64,000 nucleotides of DNA from Rhizobium etli 8C-3 (GTDB lineage: Bacteria > Pseudomonadota > Alphaproteobacteria > Rhizobiales > Rhizobiaceae): contig NZ_CP017243.1 of NCBI RefSeq assembly GCF_001908375.1, positions 186,001 to 250,000 on the forward strand. The letters are read 5' to 3'. Made by a program: the position numbers and the translations under genes. Below are positions 16,156 to 24,587 of this stretch, one piece after another. Position 1 is the stretch's first letter; each line of letters starts with the position of its first letter. The notes beneath the pieces are model-generated. The model searched no databases and had not been told where the DNA came from. It worked only from the letters and a program-made list of their open reading frames with translations.

Positions 16156-17040
16156 GTGGGGATCATTCCATCAATTCACCCCGAGAGGATGAAGAAGTCA
16201 CAAGGGGAGATCATCCTTCACCAGCAAGGCCTTTGGAGCCATGCCCGCGCAGATGTCGTTCGCCGGCGCAGTCTCGGGCGACAGGTTATCGACGTTGTCG
16301 CGGATGACCACCTGATCTTCCTCAACATAAGGGGTACGGCGGCATCCGGCGAAAATTTTGTGGACGGACGAAGAGTCGAGTTCAGTCCGCGTCCAGACGG
16401 CTCGCTTGTTTACATTCCGCCCGGTTGCCATTGGAGCGGTTGGGATGAAGGCGATGCTGAGGGTTGTTATCTTATGATAACCGTGACGCAGGATTTTTTT
16501 TCCAACCTCACGACCAAGCTCCCGCGCGTAGGCACCTTACGTCCGGAGCTTGGATTTAGAGATCTGCCGATCCAATGCTTGGCGCGGCAGATTGCCGGAG
16601 AACTTTCACACGACGATTCCGTGGGGAGTCTGATCGTTGAAGGGCACCTCGCGGCTATCTTCGGACTTCTGCAGCGCCGCTCCGGCACATCTGGCAGATT
16701 GTCTCGAGGAGGATTGTCGCCTACGGTTCTCAAGCGCGTAATAGGGCGAATTGAAGCTCACATTGATCGACCTCCGAGCGTGCGCGCTCTGGCTGAAGAG
16801 GCGGGATTGACCTACGAGCATTTTTCCCGCGCTTTCAAGCAGTCGCAAGGCTCGACGCCCTATGGCTTCTATAACCAACGCCGTCTTGAACGCGTGACCG
16901 ACCTTCTCCGCACGACTGCGATCAGCGTGACCGAGATCGCCATCGCCTGTGGCTACTCCAGCGGGAGCCACCTCTCGACCAGATTTCGCCGAGAGACGGG
17001 ATTTTCCCCTGCCGAGTACCGGGCGCTCTGGAAAGAATAG
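16156..17040 (+). CDS. AraC-family transcriptional regulator
   Basis: 294 residues from GTG 16156 (AGGGGAG about 10 nt upstream); a later ATG at 16189 is possible but its ribosome site is too close. The N-terminal ~180 residues form a cupin-like sensor (VDGRRVEFSPRPDGSLVYIPPGCHWSGW). The C-terminal ~100 residues hold two helix-turn-helix units: SVRALAEEAGLTYEHFSRAFKQSQG and SVTEIAIACGYSSGSHLSTRFRRETGFSPAEYR, the AraC signature. Probably an activator responding to a small molecule, controlling the divergent methyltransferase and the downstream exporter via TTTCATGAAA sites. Confidence 0.9.
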   Translation: MGIIPSIHPERMKKSQGEIILHQQGLWSHARADVVRRRSLGRQVIDVVADDHLIFLNIRGTAASGENFVDGRRVEFSPRPDGSLVYIPPGCHWSGWDEGDAEGCYLMITVTQDFFSNLTTKLPRVGTLRPELGFRDLPIQCLARQIAGELSHDDSVGSLIVEGHLAAIFGLLQRRSGTSGRLSRGGLSPTVLKRVIGRIEAHIDRPPSVRALAEEAGLTYEHFSRAFKQSQGSTPYGFYNQRRLERVTDLLRTTAISVTEIAIACGYSSGSHLSTRFRRETGFSPAEYRALWKE

Positions 17041-17067
17041 CTGGTTCTGGACGAGAGATAATATCAA

Positions 17068-17077
17068 TTTCATGAAA
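17068..17077. promoter_or_regulatory. Second TTTCATGAAA palindrome, before exporter
   Basis: An exact repeat of the 10-bp palindrome found at 16046-16055, placed 34 bp before the exporter ATG at 17111. Shared perfect sites at both promoters suggest one regulon. Confidence 0.55.
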
Positions 17078-17110
17078 GCCGCCAGCTCTTCAGAAGAATA
17101 GCATGTCCCC

Positions 17111-18367
17111 ATGAACCTGCCAGTAGGGAGTTTGGATGAAGTGGGCGCAACAGAAAACAGCGGCATAGGGTGTTATGCCTCTCGCGGCATCTATCTCTTC
17201 TGTGTTCTGGCGTCGGCCATTGGCCGGAATGTCTACTTCGTGCTGGCGGCATGGGCTGCGACAGATGTCAGCAAGAGCGCGAGCGCTCTAGCTATCCTTT
17301 TGGCGCTCGGCAGTGCCGCCGAGTTGCTCACCAGCAATGTTGGTGGGGTTCTAGTTGATCGATTTGATCGTCGCTTCGTCTGTATCGCTTGCGATTTATC
17401 CAGGTTGATCCTCATATTTTCAACTGGTATTGGTCTCTCGTTCGGTGACCCACTTGGTGTTCTTTGCCTATCGTGGACCATCTTCGCGTTCATCGACAGA
17501 ACCTATTCGACTGCGCTGCAGGCCATCATTCCAGACATCGTTCGTCCTAAGAACCTCACTTCATTCAATTCGGCGTCTTATATTGCGATGCAGGCGGGCA
17601 ATCTCATCGCCGCCATCGTCACCGGGTACAGCTTAACCGCCATCGGGATGAATCTGACGTCGATCCTGCCTGGCGCCTTTTTCGGCCTATCACTGTTGGG
17701 GCTGCTGGCACTGCTCGGCCGACAGCCGCCTTCTCGTTCTCGATCGGATTTGCAGGCAAAGAGCATTCGTCGGATGGATCTGTTGCCGACGACCTTCGTC
17801 GTTCACTCACTGAAGACCACCGCCGTCATGTATGCGTTGACCTATGCGATGGGCATGCTTGTGAGTGTATTGGGCGTCGCATATGTCACCCGCGAACTCA
17901 TGGGGTCGGCGCTAGAGTTCGGTTATCTCGAGGCAGGTTGGGCCCTCGGTTCGATGGCGGGCTGTTCAACCCTTCTTCTCAGAAGGGCGCGTTCGCGACG
18001 ACAAAGCATCCTCTTCCAGTCGGCGCTCGCTGGCATTGTTCTGTTGGGCTTTCCGGTTTTCCAGAGCTTTTTGTCAGCGCTCGTTCAACTGGTGTTGCTC
18101 GGCTTCTGCTACAATGTCACGCGAATCCTGATCGATGTACGGGTTCAATCGACTGTTTCGATTGACATGTTGGGGCGGGCGCGAAGCCAGATCCACACGA
18201 TCTGTGTTTCGATAGGGCTTCTTGCGTATGGCATCATCGGGACGATCGGAGACGCAATTCCACCTTCGGGGATTTTCGGCCTCTTCGGGGCGCTGATGGT
18301 GACCGTCGCGCTCTTCTTTTACTTTAACATGGATCGGGGAGCGCCGGCGGAAAGCCGGTTCGTCTGA
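17111..18367 (+). CDS. MFS transporter, probable exporter
   Basis: 418 residues with about 10-12 predicted hydrophobic helices, e.g. GIYLFCVLASAIGRNVYFVL, ASALAILLALGSAAELLTSNVGG, and late segments ALMVTVALFFYF. The loop between helices 2 and 3 reads GGVLVDRFDRRFV, the MFS A-motif (G..aDr.drR). Overall organisation resembles the DHA3/macrolide-efflux branch. It overlaps nothing upstream but is followed after only 2 bp by the 468-aa gene, so the two form an operon. Likely exports the product of the methyltransferase/468-aa pathway; substrate unknown. Confidence 0.8.
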   Translation: MNLPVGSLDEVGATENSGIGCYASRGIYLFCVLASAIGRNVYFVLAAWAATDVSKSASALAILLALGSAAELLTSNVGGVLVDRFDRRFVCIACDLSRLILIFSTGIGLSFGDPLGVLCLSWTIFAFIDRTYSTALQAIIPDIVRPKNLTSFNSASYIAMQAGNLIAAIVTGYSLTAIGMNLTSILPGAFFGLSLLGLLALLGRQPPSRSRSDLQAKSIRRMDLLPTTFVVHSLKTTAVMYALTYAMGMLVSVLGVAYVTRELMGSALEFGYLEAGWALGSMAGCSTLLLRRARSRRQSILFQSALAGIVLLGFPVFQSFLSALVQLVLLGFCYNVTRILIDVRVQSTVSIDMLGRARSQIHTICVSIGLLAYGIIGTIGDAIPPSGIFGLFGALMVTVALFFYFNMDRGAPAESRFV

Positions 18368-18369
18368 GG

Positions 18370-19776
18370 ATGGAGACGTCGCCCAATAGCGACCTGGTTT
18401 CAAAAGGTGAGGTGTTGGCCCTCATTTTTGAATTATTCCCTTGGTTGCGTCAGTTTGAGCAGGCATCGCTGAACGACTACGCAAAGGCGGCTTTCTCGGT
18501 TGGATCGGATCAATCGGGGTGCGTCGCGCGAAGCCAGGCAATGTCTTTATTGCGGTCACGCGTGGCGGCCGTCGCGCAACGTCAGGGTTATTCAGCAGAA
18601 GCCGCATCGCGCTTTCAAACCGAAATCGAAGTCGCTCCGGTGCTGCAGTGTGGCCCCCACCTCCACCTGTTGATCGAGCCTGACGCATTTTACACCCATC
18701 TGTTCTCCCTGATGGGACTTCGCGCGCATGGCAGGACATCCTATATCTCCTACGCTTGCTCGACAGTGAAGTTCGTAGAACGCGGTCGCAAGGGTCCGGC
18801 CTGGCTCCACGTCGATGGCGATGCAGTCAACGTCTTCGGGCTGTCGCGCAGCAAAATGATCCCCTACAGCATTCTTGGCAGAAACGGCTGCTACAGGTTC
18901 CATCTTCAAAACGTCGACAGGCCCGGTGATGACTCGGAGGCAATTTCGTGCTTGCGAGACCTTTTGCCTCGGGGCGAATTCCAGTCGGCGGCAGAGGCGA
19001 TCAAAGCGGCAAATCTTTGCCTCTGGAAGCGGTATTCTGACAGCCAGGTCGATTTTCTTCAGCTTGACGATACCGACGTTGCCGATCTGGTCGCGGATCA
19101 CCTTTCCGATGGCCGGTCCTGGCTGCGAGCCTCGCTGATCGAGGACCGAGCATTCGCGATGCGCCTCATCCACTGCATCGATCAACTCGCTGACACGGCT
19201 TGGCGAGGCTGGCTGAAAAACTCGACGCATTTTTTCTGGGGCTGCATTGAAGGGCGGCTTTTTCCACTTTGGCTGGATGGCAGGGTCCTCCGGTCGAAGG
19301 CGACAGATGATGTCTGTGTTGAATTCTCGCCGCCAAGTCTTGTGGAGGCCCTGAGAACTGGCCGGATCGTTCCGAACCTTCTGCTGATGTTCATCGTAAC
19401 GTCGATCCTGCCTGGCGTGCGTGTCCTGGGTGGAAGTCGGCATACGATCTATTATCCGTTGATGCGCTGGGCATTCTGCGAGGCGTTGAGGAACAACCAT
19501 CGTGACACACAGCTTCTCAACGCACTGTCAAAGGACGAACGGCCGGGGGTTTGGGGCCATCGCATCATCTCCTCGCCGTGCGAGCCATTTTCGCTGTTGA
19601 ATGCTTTTAGCCGTGGGGGAATTGAAACGCTTCTCGGGCTGTTCGGCAAGATGAGCATTATCGACGCTTGCGGGCCCCTTTCCAGCTTCACCCAGGACCC
19701 CCTATGGGCGGAGCTTGCGGTAGCCTATTCCTCCGGGAGAGTGGGCAGACAATCCTGGCAATGGGCGTTCCGCTGA
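18370..19776 (+). CDS. Uncharacterised 468-aa protein of exporter operon
   Basis: Starts METSPNSDLVSKGEVLALIFELFPWLRQFEQASLNDYAKAAF. Distinctive parts are VAPVLQCGPHLHLLIEPDAFYTHLFSLMGLRAHGRTSYISYACSTVKF (near residue 95, with a GPHLHLLIEPDAF His/Glu/Asp cluster) and GPAWLHVDGDAVNVFGLSRSKM. The C-terminal half has FWGCIEGRLFPLWLDGRVLRSK and LLMFIVTSILPGVRVLGGSRHTIYYPLMRW. I do not recognise the family. The His-rich cluster suggests metal or phosphate chemistry, but that is a guess. Its start lies 2 bp after the MFS stop, implying translational coupling and a joint function in making or handling the exported compound. Confidence 0.6.
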   Translation: METSPNSDLVSKGEVLALIFELFPWLRQFEQASLNDYAKAAFSVGSDQSGCVARSQAMSLLRSRVAAVAQRQGYSAEAASRFQTEIEVAPVLQCGPHLHLLIEPDAFYTHLFSLMGLRAHGRTSYISYACSTVKFVERGRKGPAWLHVDGDAVNVFGLSRSKMIPYSILGRNGCYRFHLQNVDRPGDDSEAISCLRDLLPRGEFQSAAEAIKAANLCLWKRYSDSQVDFLQLDDTDVADLVADHLSDGRSWLRASLIEDRAFAMRLIHCIDQLADTAWRGWLKNSTHFFWGCIEGRLFPLWLDGRVLRSKATDDVCVEFSPPSLVEALRTGRIVPNLLLMFIVTSILPGVRVLGGSRHTIYYPLMRWAFCEALRNNHRDTQLLNALSKDERPGVWGHRIISSPCEPFSLLNAFSRGGIETLLGLFGKMSIIDACGPLSSFTQDPLWAELAVAYSSGRVGRQSWQWAFR

Positions 19777-19915
19777 TCGCACCTCCTTTGGTTTTCTGAC
19801 CACTTTACCGCCCGAAGCGTGACCTCTCGCTTTGAGACAAGTGTCCGCGCGTAAAGCGAAGCTATTGAATTTTGTAAAGAATTCGGTTGCGCGGCGGGCG
19901 GATTTCAACTAAGCT

Positions 19916-20072
19916 GGCAGCGAGGCAGTACGCGCTGCCTTGGGGCTTCGTAACCCCTGTTAGCGGTTGGTGCCGGCCGATTCGGCACCACACTCCTTGA
20001 CCTTCGGTCGAGGAGCCTGTGGCGTATGTCCAGGTTCCTCGGAACTAAAGGCCACAGGGCCGTCTAGCACGG
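19916..20072 (+). ncRNA. Candidate structured RNA, five to six stem-loops
   Basis: Consecutive helices: GGCAGCG/CGCTGCC (19916-19939); GGGG/CCCC around CTTCGTAA (19942-19957); TGGTGCCG/CGGCACCA (19968-19990); CTCCTTGACC/GGTCGAGGAG, 10 bp (19993-20015); CCTGTGGC/GCCACAGG (20016-20058) enclosing GGTTCC/GGAACT; CCGT/ACGG (20060-20072). The imperfect pairs in the 10-bp stem and the inner hairpin are G-U when read on the plus strand and would be A-C on the minus strand, pointing to plus-strand transcription. It lies 80 bp before the XRE regulator, so it may be a leader or an independent small RNA. No known family was recognised. Confidence 0.6.
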
Positions 20073-20152
20073 TTACGAACTCCCCGATCAGTGGGTTGAG
20101 CGAGTTTTCAGCGGGGGCGCACCGCGTGAAACTCTCCATCGGGGTGACCACC

Positions 20153-20638
20153 ATGAAGCGCTATGTAGCAGCCCAGGTTCGGACTTCGAGACCTGCGCAA
20201 GCCAAACAGTCGGATGTTGCACGCGAGTCGGTACATCCAGTCGATCGGCATGTCGGACAGCAAATCCGTATCCGCCGAATGCAGTCGAATGTCTCCCTAG
20301 GGGATCTCGGCGCCGGCATCGGGGTGAGTTTGCAGCAGGTACAAAAATATGAAAGCGGTAAGAACCGCGTCAGCGCTTCGATGCTCTACGAGCTTGCCAA
20401 TTGCCTCAAGATCCCGGTTTCGAGGTTTTTCGAAGGCCTTCCAGATCCCGAAACCACTCAGGGCCAGCAATTCATAACAGAGATCGATGGGAAGATTGCC
20501 TACATATCCACGGCGGAGGGACGGCGTCTGATAGACGACGTTTTGCTCCTTTCTCCGCGTGTGCGCAGCCGGGTCGTTGCCCTCGTCAGCTCGATTGTCG
20601 ATGAAGAGATGGAAGAACACAAGGACGTTTCCCCATAA
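20153..20638 (+). CDS. XRE-family helix-turn-helix regulator
   Basis: 161 residues from ATG 20153: VDRHVGQQIRIRRMQSNVSLGDLGAGIGVSLQQVQKYESGKNRVSASMLYELANCLKIPVSRFFEGL is a classic HTH_3 domain of the rhizobial type (compare FQQIQKYEKGTNRV). The last ~70 residues end LLLSPRVRSRVVALVSSIVDEEMEEHKDVSP, a helical tail possibly for oligomerisation. The frame is open back to 19967, but that part overlays the stem-loop cluster and is not protein-like, so the internal ATG is chosen. Probably a DNA-binding repressor. Confidence 0.82.
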   Translation: MKRYVAAQVRTSRPAQAKQSDVARESVHPVDRHVGQQIRIRRMQSNVSLGDLGAGIGVSLQQVQKYESGKNRVSASMLYELANCLKIPVSRFFEGLPDPETTQGQQFITEIDGKIAYISTAEGRRLIDDVLLLSPRVRSRVVALVSSIVDEEMEEHKDVSP

Positions 20639-20709
20639 AAAGACCAACAAGAGCGCGGCCGCAAAAATTGGTCAGCGGTTCGTAGAGTTATCGCCGCATA
20701 CTGCAGGTT

Positions 20710-21945
20710 CTAAAAAGCGATCTGGCCAACGTTCTTCTCTCGGTCAAGCACAGTGCCAAAACCGGCACTGCGGTCGGCAAGATCGTCAAGGATGTCTGCC
20801 GCCATTCTGCCATCGGCGAGCACAGGGAAGGGGAGGCGATCGCGTGCAGGATTCGATAATGCCTCGGTTCCACCGATCACAATCGGACGCAAGCGTACAT
20901 TTTCCAGCTGTCCGCTAGATCCAAAATTGCAGGTCGCGATGACGCTCCTCCACACTTCCGGCGGGCTCCATTCCTGTTCGTCCTTTTCCGTATGGAAGAG
21001 GAAGTTGCCAAGGCCGTAGAAAATTGGCGTATTCCGATATATCTCAACCCCTTGAAGGACCGGAGCGCCATGGCTGACAAAGAGGCCTGCGCCCGCGTTA
21101 ACGCAATCGTGCGCAAATTCGCGGACCCAGACGGGGACTTGCTGCCAGTTCGGCTCCCAATGGTGATGATGCAAATACACGATGACGAGCGTGTCGCGGC
21201 CCGCTTCTTCCGCGATCGCCGAAAGGTGAGCCCTGGCGCTGTGCCGGTCCATGACGATGCGGCGAGCGGTCTCATCTGATCTGCGAAACACGGTTCCATA
21301 GAAATCAATTTCGTCTTGGCCATGAAGATCAGGCGGATCCTCTGGCTGGGCATAATTCGCGCGCTCCAAGGGCGAACTTAGAAGACGCTCCTGAATGGAG
21401 CGAAGCAAGTTGAATGTTCCCGCTTCCAGGTCGAATACCCTGGAGACTTTCAGACTATTGATGCCGGGCCTTGCTATCCTGCCCTCAGTTGCGTCCTCGG
21501 CGTACATGAAAGACGGGCCTGGCCCGGCATCCATGGCAATCAGCGCGACATTTCGGGATCCGAACGTCATTTTCTGTGCCGTGGAAGCATGATGCTTGTT
21601 GTGGCCGATGCCGGCATGCAGGAAATTGTGTGCCGCAACCTCCTCCAGCGTCGAGAGGATCCCCGGCGGTCCAAGATCGAAAGCATGGTTGTTCGCCAGA
21701 GCCAGGCTATTGAAACCGAGCTCCTTCAACGCCGCCAAGACATCCGGCGCTGCAGCGCCGAAATAGCTGCCTTTGAGCGGCCATCCACCATGACGACCAT
21801 AGATAGTCGTCTCGAGATTGGTGAAGGCAACATCGCTTGCTTTGAGGATCTCGGCGATCTCAGCGAGCCGTGGATCGCCGATCGTTCGAAGATCATGACG
21901 GATGAGCGACTGGCCGGTGACAGCAATGGAAAAGGGTGCGGACAT
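20710..21945 (-). CDS. CapA-family (metallophosphatase-like) protein
   Basis: 411 residues from ATG 21945 (GAAGGT 9 nt upstream). CapA/PgsA-type motifs appear in order: IAVTGQSLI, DVAFTNLETTIYG, LGFNSLALANNHAFDLGPPGI, VYLHHHHWEPNWQQVPVWVREFAHDCVNAGAGLFVSHGAPVLQGVEIY and IFYGLGNFLFH. The N, D and H residues in NLE, ANNHAFD, LHHHHWE and SHGAP form the calcineurin-like metal site. No signal peptide or membrane anchor, unlike capsule-type CapA, so a cytoplasmic hydrolase is more likely. It is the last gene of the ABC-importer operon and may process the imported compound. Confidence 0.85.
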   Translation of the reverse strand: MSAPFSIAVTGQSLIRHDLRTIGDPRLAEIAEILKASDVAFTNLETTIYGRHGGWPLKGSYFGAAAPDVLAALKELGFNSLALANNHAFDLGPPGILSTLEEVAAHNFLHAGIGHNKHHASTAQKMTFGSRNVALIAMDAGPGPSFMYAEDATEGRIARPGINSLKVSRVFDLEAGTFNLLRSIQERLLSSPLERANYAQPEDPPDLHGQDEIDFYGTVFRRSDETARRIVMDRHSARAHLSAIAEEAGRDTLVIVYLHHHHWEPNWQQVPVWVREFAHDCVNAGAGLFVSHGAPVLQGVEIYRNTPIFYGLGNFLFHTEKDEQEWSPPEVWRSVIATCNFGSSGQLENVRLRPIVIGGTEALSNPARDRLPFPVLADGRMAADILDDLADRSAGFGTVLDREKNVGQIAF

Positions 21946-22026
21946 ATGGTCTACCTTCGATCTTTGGGACTGCCGACTGCTCACGCGCTATGGCTTCGGG
22001 GGAAATGCGTGTCGGAAAGCCAGTGT

Positions 22027-22869
22027 CTAGTTCGATGTCTGCGGCGAAACATCGATCTTGAACCATTGCTCGCTCAGCCGCTTCAGGGTTCCGTCGCTCG
22101 TGGCGGCCTCGATGGCGCTATCGAATGCCGCAACCAGTTCGCCGTCATCTTGCCGGAGCCCGACGCCGACACCCGGGCCCCACAGGCCACCGGAGAGCCG
22201 CGGGCCGTAGAGCGTCGCAATCCCGCCATCCGTGCTGTCGAGGAAGGCTTTCCAGGTGAAATAGTCGGCAAGACCGCCATCGATGCGCTCAGCCACGAGA
22301 TCGAGATGCATGTTGTCCTGGGAATCGTAGCTCCTGATCGTCGCGACCTTTCCGAACAGTTCATTGAGCACCGCTTCCGAATTCGATGATCGCAATACGC
22401 CCAAAGTTCTGCCGTTGAGAGCGGCTCGAAGCTCCTCGATCTTTGCCTGCTTTTCAGGGTCGATAGTTGTGAGGTCGAGCTCGGCCAACGTATCCGTGGG
22501 CGGAAGATTGAGATCTTTGCGTATGACAACTTGGTTGAAACCTCCGGCGTAGGGCTTGGAAAAAGCGATAGATTTCTTCCGCTTCTCAGTTATCGCCATC
22601 CCCGACATGATGGCATCGAACTTTCCAACGGTGAGCGCCGGTATGATTCCGTCCCAGTCCTGAGGCACGAAAGTGCACTCGAACTTCATCCTCCGGCAAA
22701 GATCGCGGCCGACGTCGATGTCAAAGCCGGCGAGCTCCCCTTGGGGGGTGATGGCATTCCAGGGCGGCGAAGCACCTTCAGAGGCGATTGTCAGTGTCTT
22801 CCTGTCCATTGCTCCCGCGTTGTTGGCGCAGACGACAAGAGACAGGGCAAGCAGAAGTGTTCGTTTCAC
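22027..22869 (-). CDS. ABC importer solute-binding protein (family 3)
   Basis: 280 residues with a clear signal peptide (MKRTLLLALSLVVCANNAGA, cleavage about residue 20). The mature part shows family 3 amino-acid-binding features: LTIASEGASPPWNAITPQGELAGFDIDVGRDLCRRM, DWDGIIPALTVGKFDAIMSGMAITEKRKKSIAFSKPY, and a second-lobe ERIDGGLADYFTWKAFL. This group includes lysine/arginine/ornithine and opine (octopine, nopaline) binders. A periplasmic receptor for the two permeases encoded after it; the ligand cannot be read off the sequence. Confidence 0.92.
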   Translation of the reverse strand: MKRTLLLALSLVVCANNAGAMDRKTLTIASEGASPPWNAITPQGELAGFDIDVGRDLCRRMKFECTFVPQDWDGIIPALTVGKFDAIMSGMAITEKRKKSIAFSKPYAGGFNQVVIRKDLNLPPTDTLAELDLTTIDPEKQAKIEELRAALNGRTLGVLRSSNSEAVLNELFGKVATIRSYDSQDNMHLDLVAERIDGGLADYFTWKAFLDSTDGGIATLYGPRLSGGLWGPGVGVGLRQDDGELVAAFDSAIEAATSDGTLKRLSEQWFKIDVSPQTSN

Positions 22870-22926
22870 GACGATGTTCCTTTCATTGCTGAGTTTGATT
22901 GTTGGCGTCCGGGATGTGGGCTGGCG

Positions 22927-23676
22927 TCAAGTTTCAGCCGAGGCGAGAGGCGGCTTTCCGTTCGCTCTTCGAGGTACAGGTTGCGCCGGCGGTGGACGGT
23001 TTGCCGTCGGCGTCCAACGCGTCTCCAGCATCTGGAAACCTTGCGTGATCAAGAGGGTAAGCAGCAGATAGAAAGCCCCCGCGGCAATGAAGACCTCGTA
23101 TGGGGCGAATGTCTCCGACACCAGCTGTCGGGCGAGCCCGGTCACCTCAAGCAGCGTGATGGTGCTTGCAAGGGAGCTTGCCTTCAGCATTCCAACCACC
23201 TCATTTGCATAGGCGGGAAGAGCGATCCTGAGGGTCAAAGGGAACACGATAAGACGGGCAGTGTGGAAACGGGAAAGGCCCAAGGCTTTGGCCGCTTCAA
23301 TCTGCCCACGCGGGACCGCCTGGATCCCGCCGCGCAGAACTTCTGTCGTATGGGCGGCGCTGTTCAGGGTGAAAGCAATGAAGGCGCACCAGAATGGCTC
23401 TCGCATCACGGCCCATAGAAAGCTTTGGCGGACGAGGGGAAGCTGGCCAATCCCGTAGTAAATCAGGAAAAGCTGAACCAGAAGTGGCGTGCCGCGGAAC
23501 GCATAGGTATATGCCAGCACGGGCGCGGAAGCCCACGGATTTGATGATGCCCGTAGGAAGGCGAGCGGGACCGAGACGGCGAAGCCTGCGGCAAGCGATG
23601 CGAATGTCAGAACCAGAGTGAGAAGAAGGCCGCGGGGAAGGGTGAGAAACGCTTCAAGCGCGATGGTCATGCTCAT
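22927..23676 (-). CDS. ABC importer permease, HisM/OccM type
   Basis: 249 residues, about five membrane helices. The EAA loop EVLRGGIQAVPRGQIEAAKALGLSRFHTARLIVFP is intact, which contacts the ATPase. The C-terminus ends with a proline-rich cytoplasmic tail (TPTANRPPPAQPVPRRANGKPP). Stop of the upstream permease gene and this start are 4 bp apart, so the genes are co-transcribed. It forms a heterodimeric channel with the other permease for polar amino acids or opines. Confidence 0.9.
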   Translation of the reverse strand: MSMTIALEAFLTLPRGLLLTLVLTFASLAAGFAVSVPLAFLRASSNPWASAPVLAYTYAFRGTPLLVQLFLIYYGIGQLPLVRQSFLWAVMREPFWCAFIAFTLNSAAHTTEVLRGGIQAVPRGQIEAAKALGLSRFHTARLIVFPLTLRIALPAYANEVVGMLKASSLASTITLLEVTGLARQLVSETFAPYEVFIAAGAFYLLLTLLITQGFQMLETRWTPTANRPPPAQPVPRRANGKPPLASAET

Positions 23677-23680
23677 TGCC

Positions 23681-24346
23681 TCAACCTTTCATCGCCGGGA
23701 GCGAATAGCGGCGCTCCAATAACCGGAACGAAAGAAGCGACAGGCTTGTGAGGGCGAGGTAGATTGCAGACGCTGCGAGATAGAAGGGGAGTGGAGCGCG
23801 CAGTGAGCCTGCGCCTATATAGGCGACGCGCATGACATCCGTCAGCCCGACGACGGAAATCAGCGATGTATCCTTTATCAAGGAGATGCAGAGGTTACAG
23901 AATGCCGGCAGAGCGATCGGGATCATCTGGGGAATGATGATCAGAAACCAAATCTGCGCGTTCGAAAGCCCGAGCGCCGCTGCAGCCTCTCGTTGGCCTG
24001 GTGCAACCGCGTTGATCGCACCACGGAATATTTCCGCGGCGTACCCACTGAATACGACGGTCAGTGCCGCGACACCGGCCGCAAATGCATTAATCTCGAT
24101 GTAGCCACCGGTAATCGCGCTCAAAAGGGCGGTTCCGCCGAAATACGTCAGGAGGATGATCAGAAGTTCCGGAACACCCCGGATGATGCCCGTGTAGGCC
24201 CGCATGCACGATGAAACCGACTTGCGGGTCGAGTTGCGGAGAACGGCAATAAGCAAACCTAATAGGGTCCCGAAAGCGCAGCTCAAGGCAAACACTAAAA
24301 GTGTGTTCTTCAATCCAGATAAAAATTGATCTACAAATGCGTACAA
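23681..24346 (-). CDS. ABC importer permease, HisQ/OccQ type
   Basis: 221 residues, about five membrane helices, with the EAA motif EIFRGAINAVAPGQREAAAALGLSNAQIWFLIIIPQMIPIALP. It is the first gene of the operon permease-permease-binding protein-CapA on the minus strand. No ATP-binding subunit (HisP/OccP type) is encoded nearby, so the transporter must borrow an ATPase or has lost it. Divergent from the LysR gene at 24588, which probably controls it. Confidence 0.9.
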   Translation of the reverse strand: MYAFVDQFLSGLKNTLLVFALSCAFGTLLGLLIAVLRNSTRKSVSSCMRAYTGIIRGVPELLIILLTYFGGTALLSAITGGYIEINAFAAGVAALTVVFSGYAAEIFRGAINAVAPGQREAAAALGLSNAQIWFLIIIPQMIPIALPAFCNLCISLIKDTSLISVVGLTDVMRVAYIGAGSLRAPLPFYLAASAIYLALTSLSLLSFRLLERRYSLPAMKG

Positions 24347-24481
24347 TGCAAGTCTCCAATATTCTTGCGAGCGCGCCGAAATAGGAAAGTTATTCTCCCG
24401 ACATATACAAAGGGCTTGCCGAGATTAACCGAGGGTAGATTGGATTTATTAGCTTAACCAGCGCTCTAAGTTTGGCGTATG

Positions 24482-24498
24482 TCAAAAATATACTTTGA
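24482..24498. promoter_or_regulatory. LysR-type operator candidate
   Basis: TCAAAAATATACTTTGA is an AT-rich dyad (TCAAA/TTTGA) in the divergent region between the permease and LysR genes, where LysR regulators bind T-N11-A dyads. Position and symmetry are the only evidence. Confidence 0.4.
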
Positions 24499-24587
24499 CT
24501 TGCCGCCGTCAATTTATAAGATTCAGGAAGTTTTGATAAGCGCAACTTATGAGGCGCGTCGCTCGACCACGATTGAGATTCCCGGCC

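Noticed and set aside
19916..20072. Retron or group II intron RNA
   Set aside because: No reverse-transcriptase gene lies nearby and no intron domain V/VI pattern is visible.
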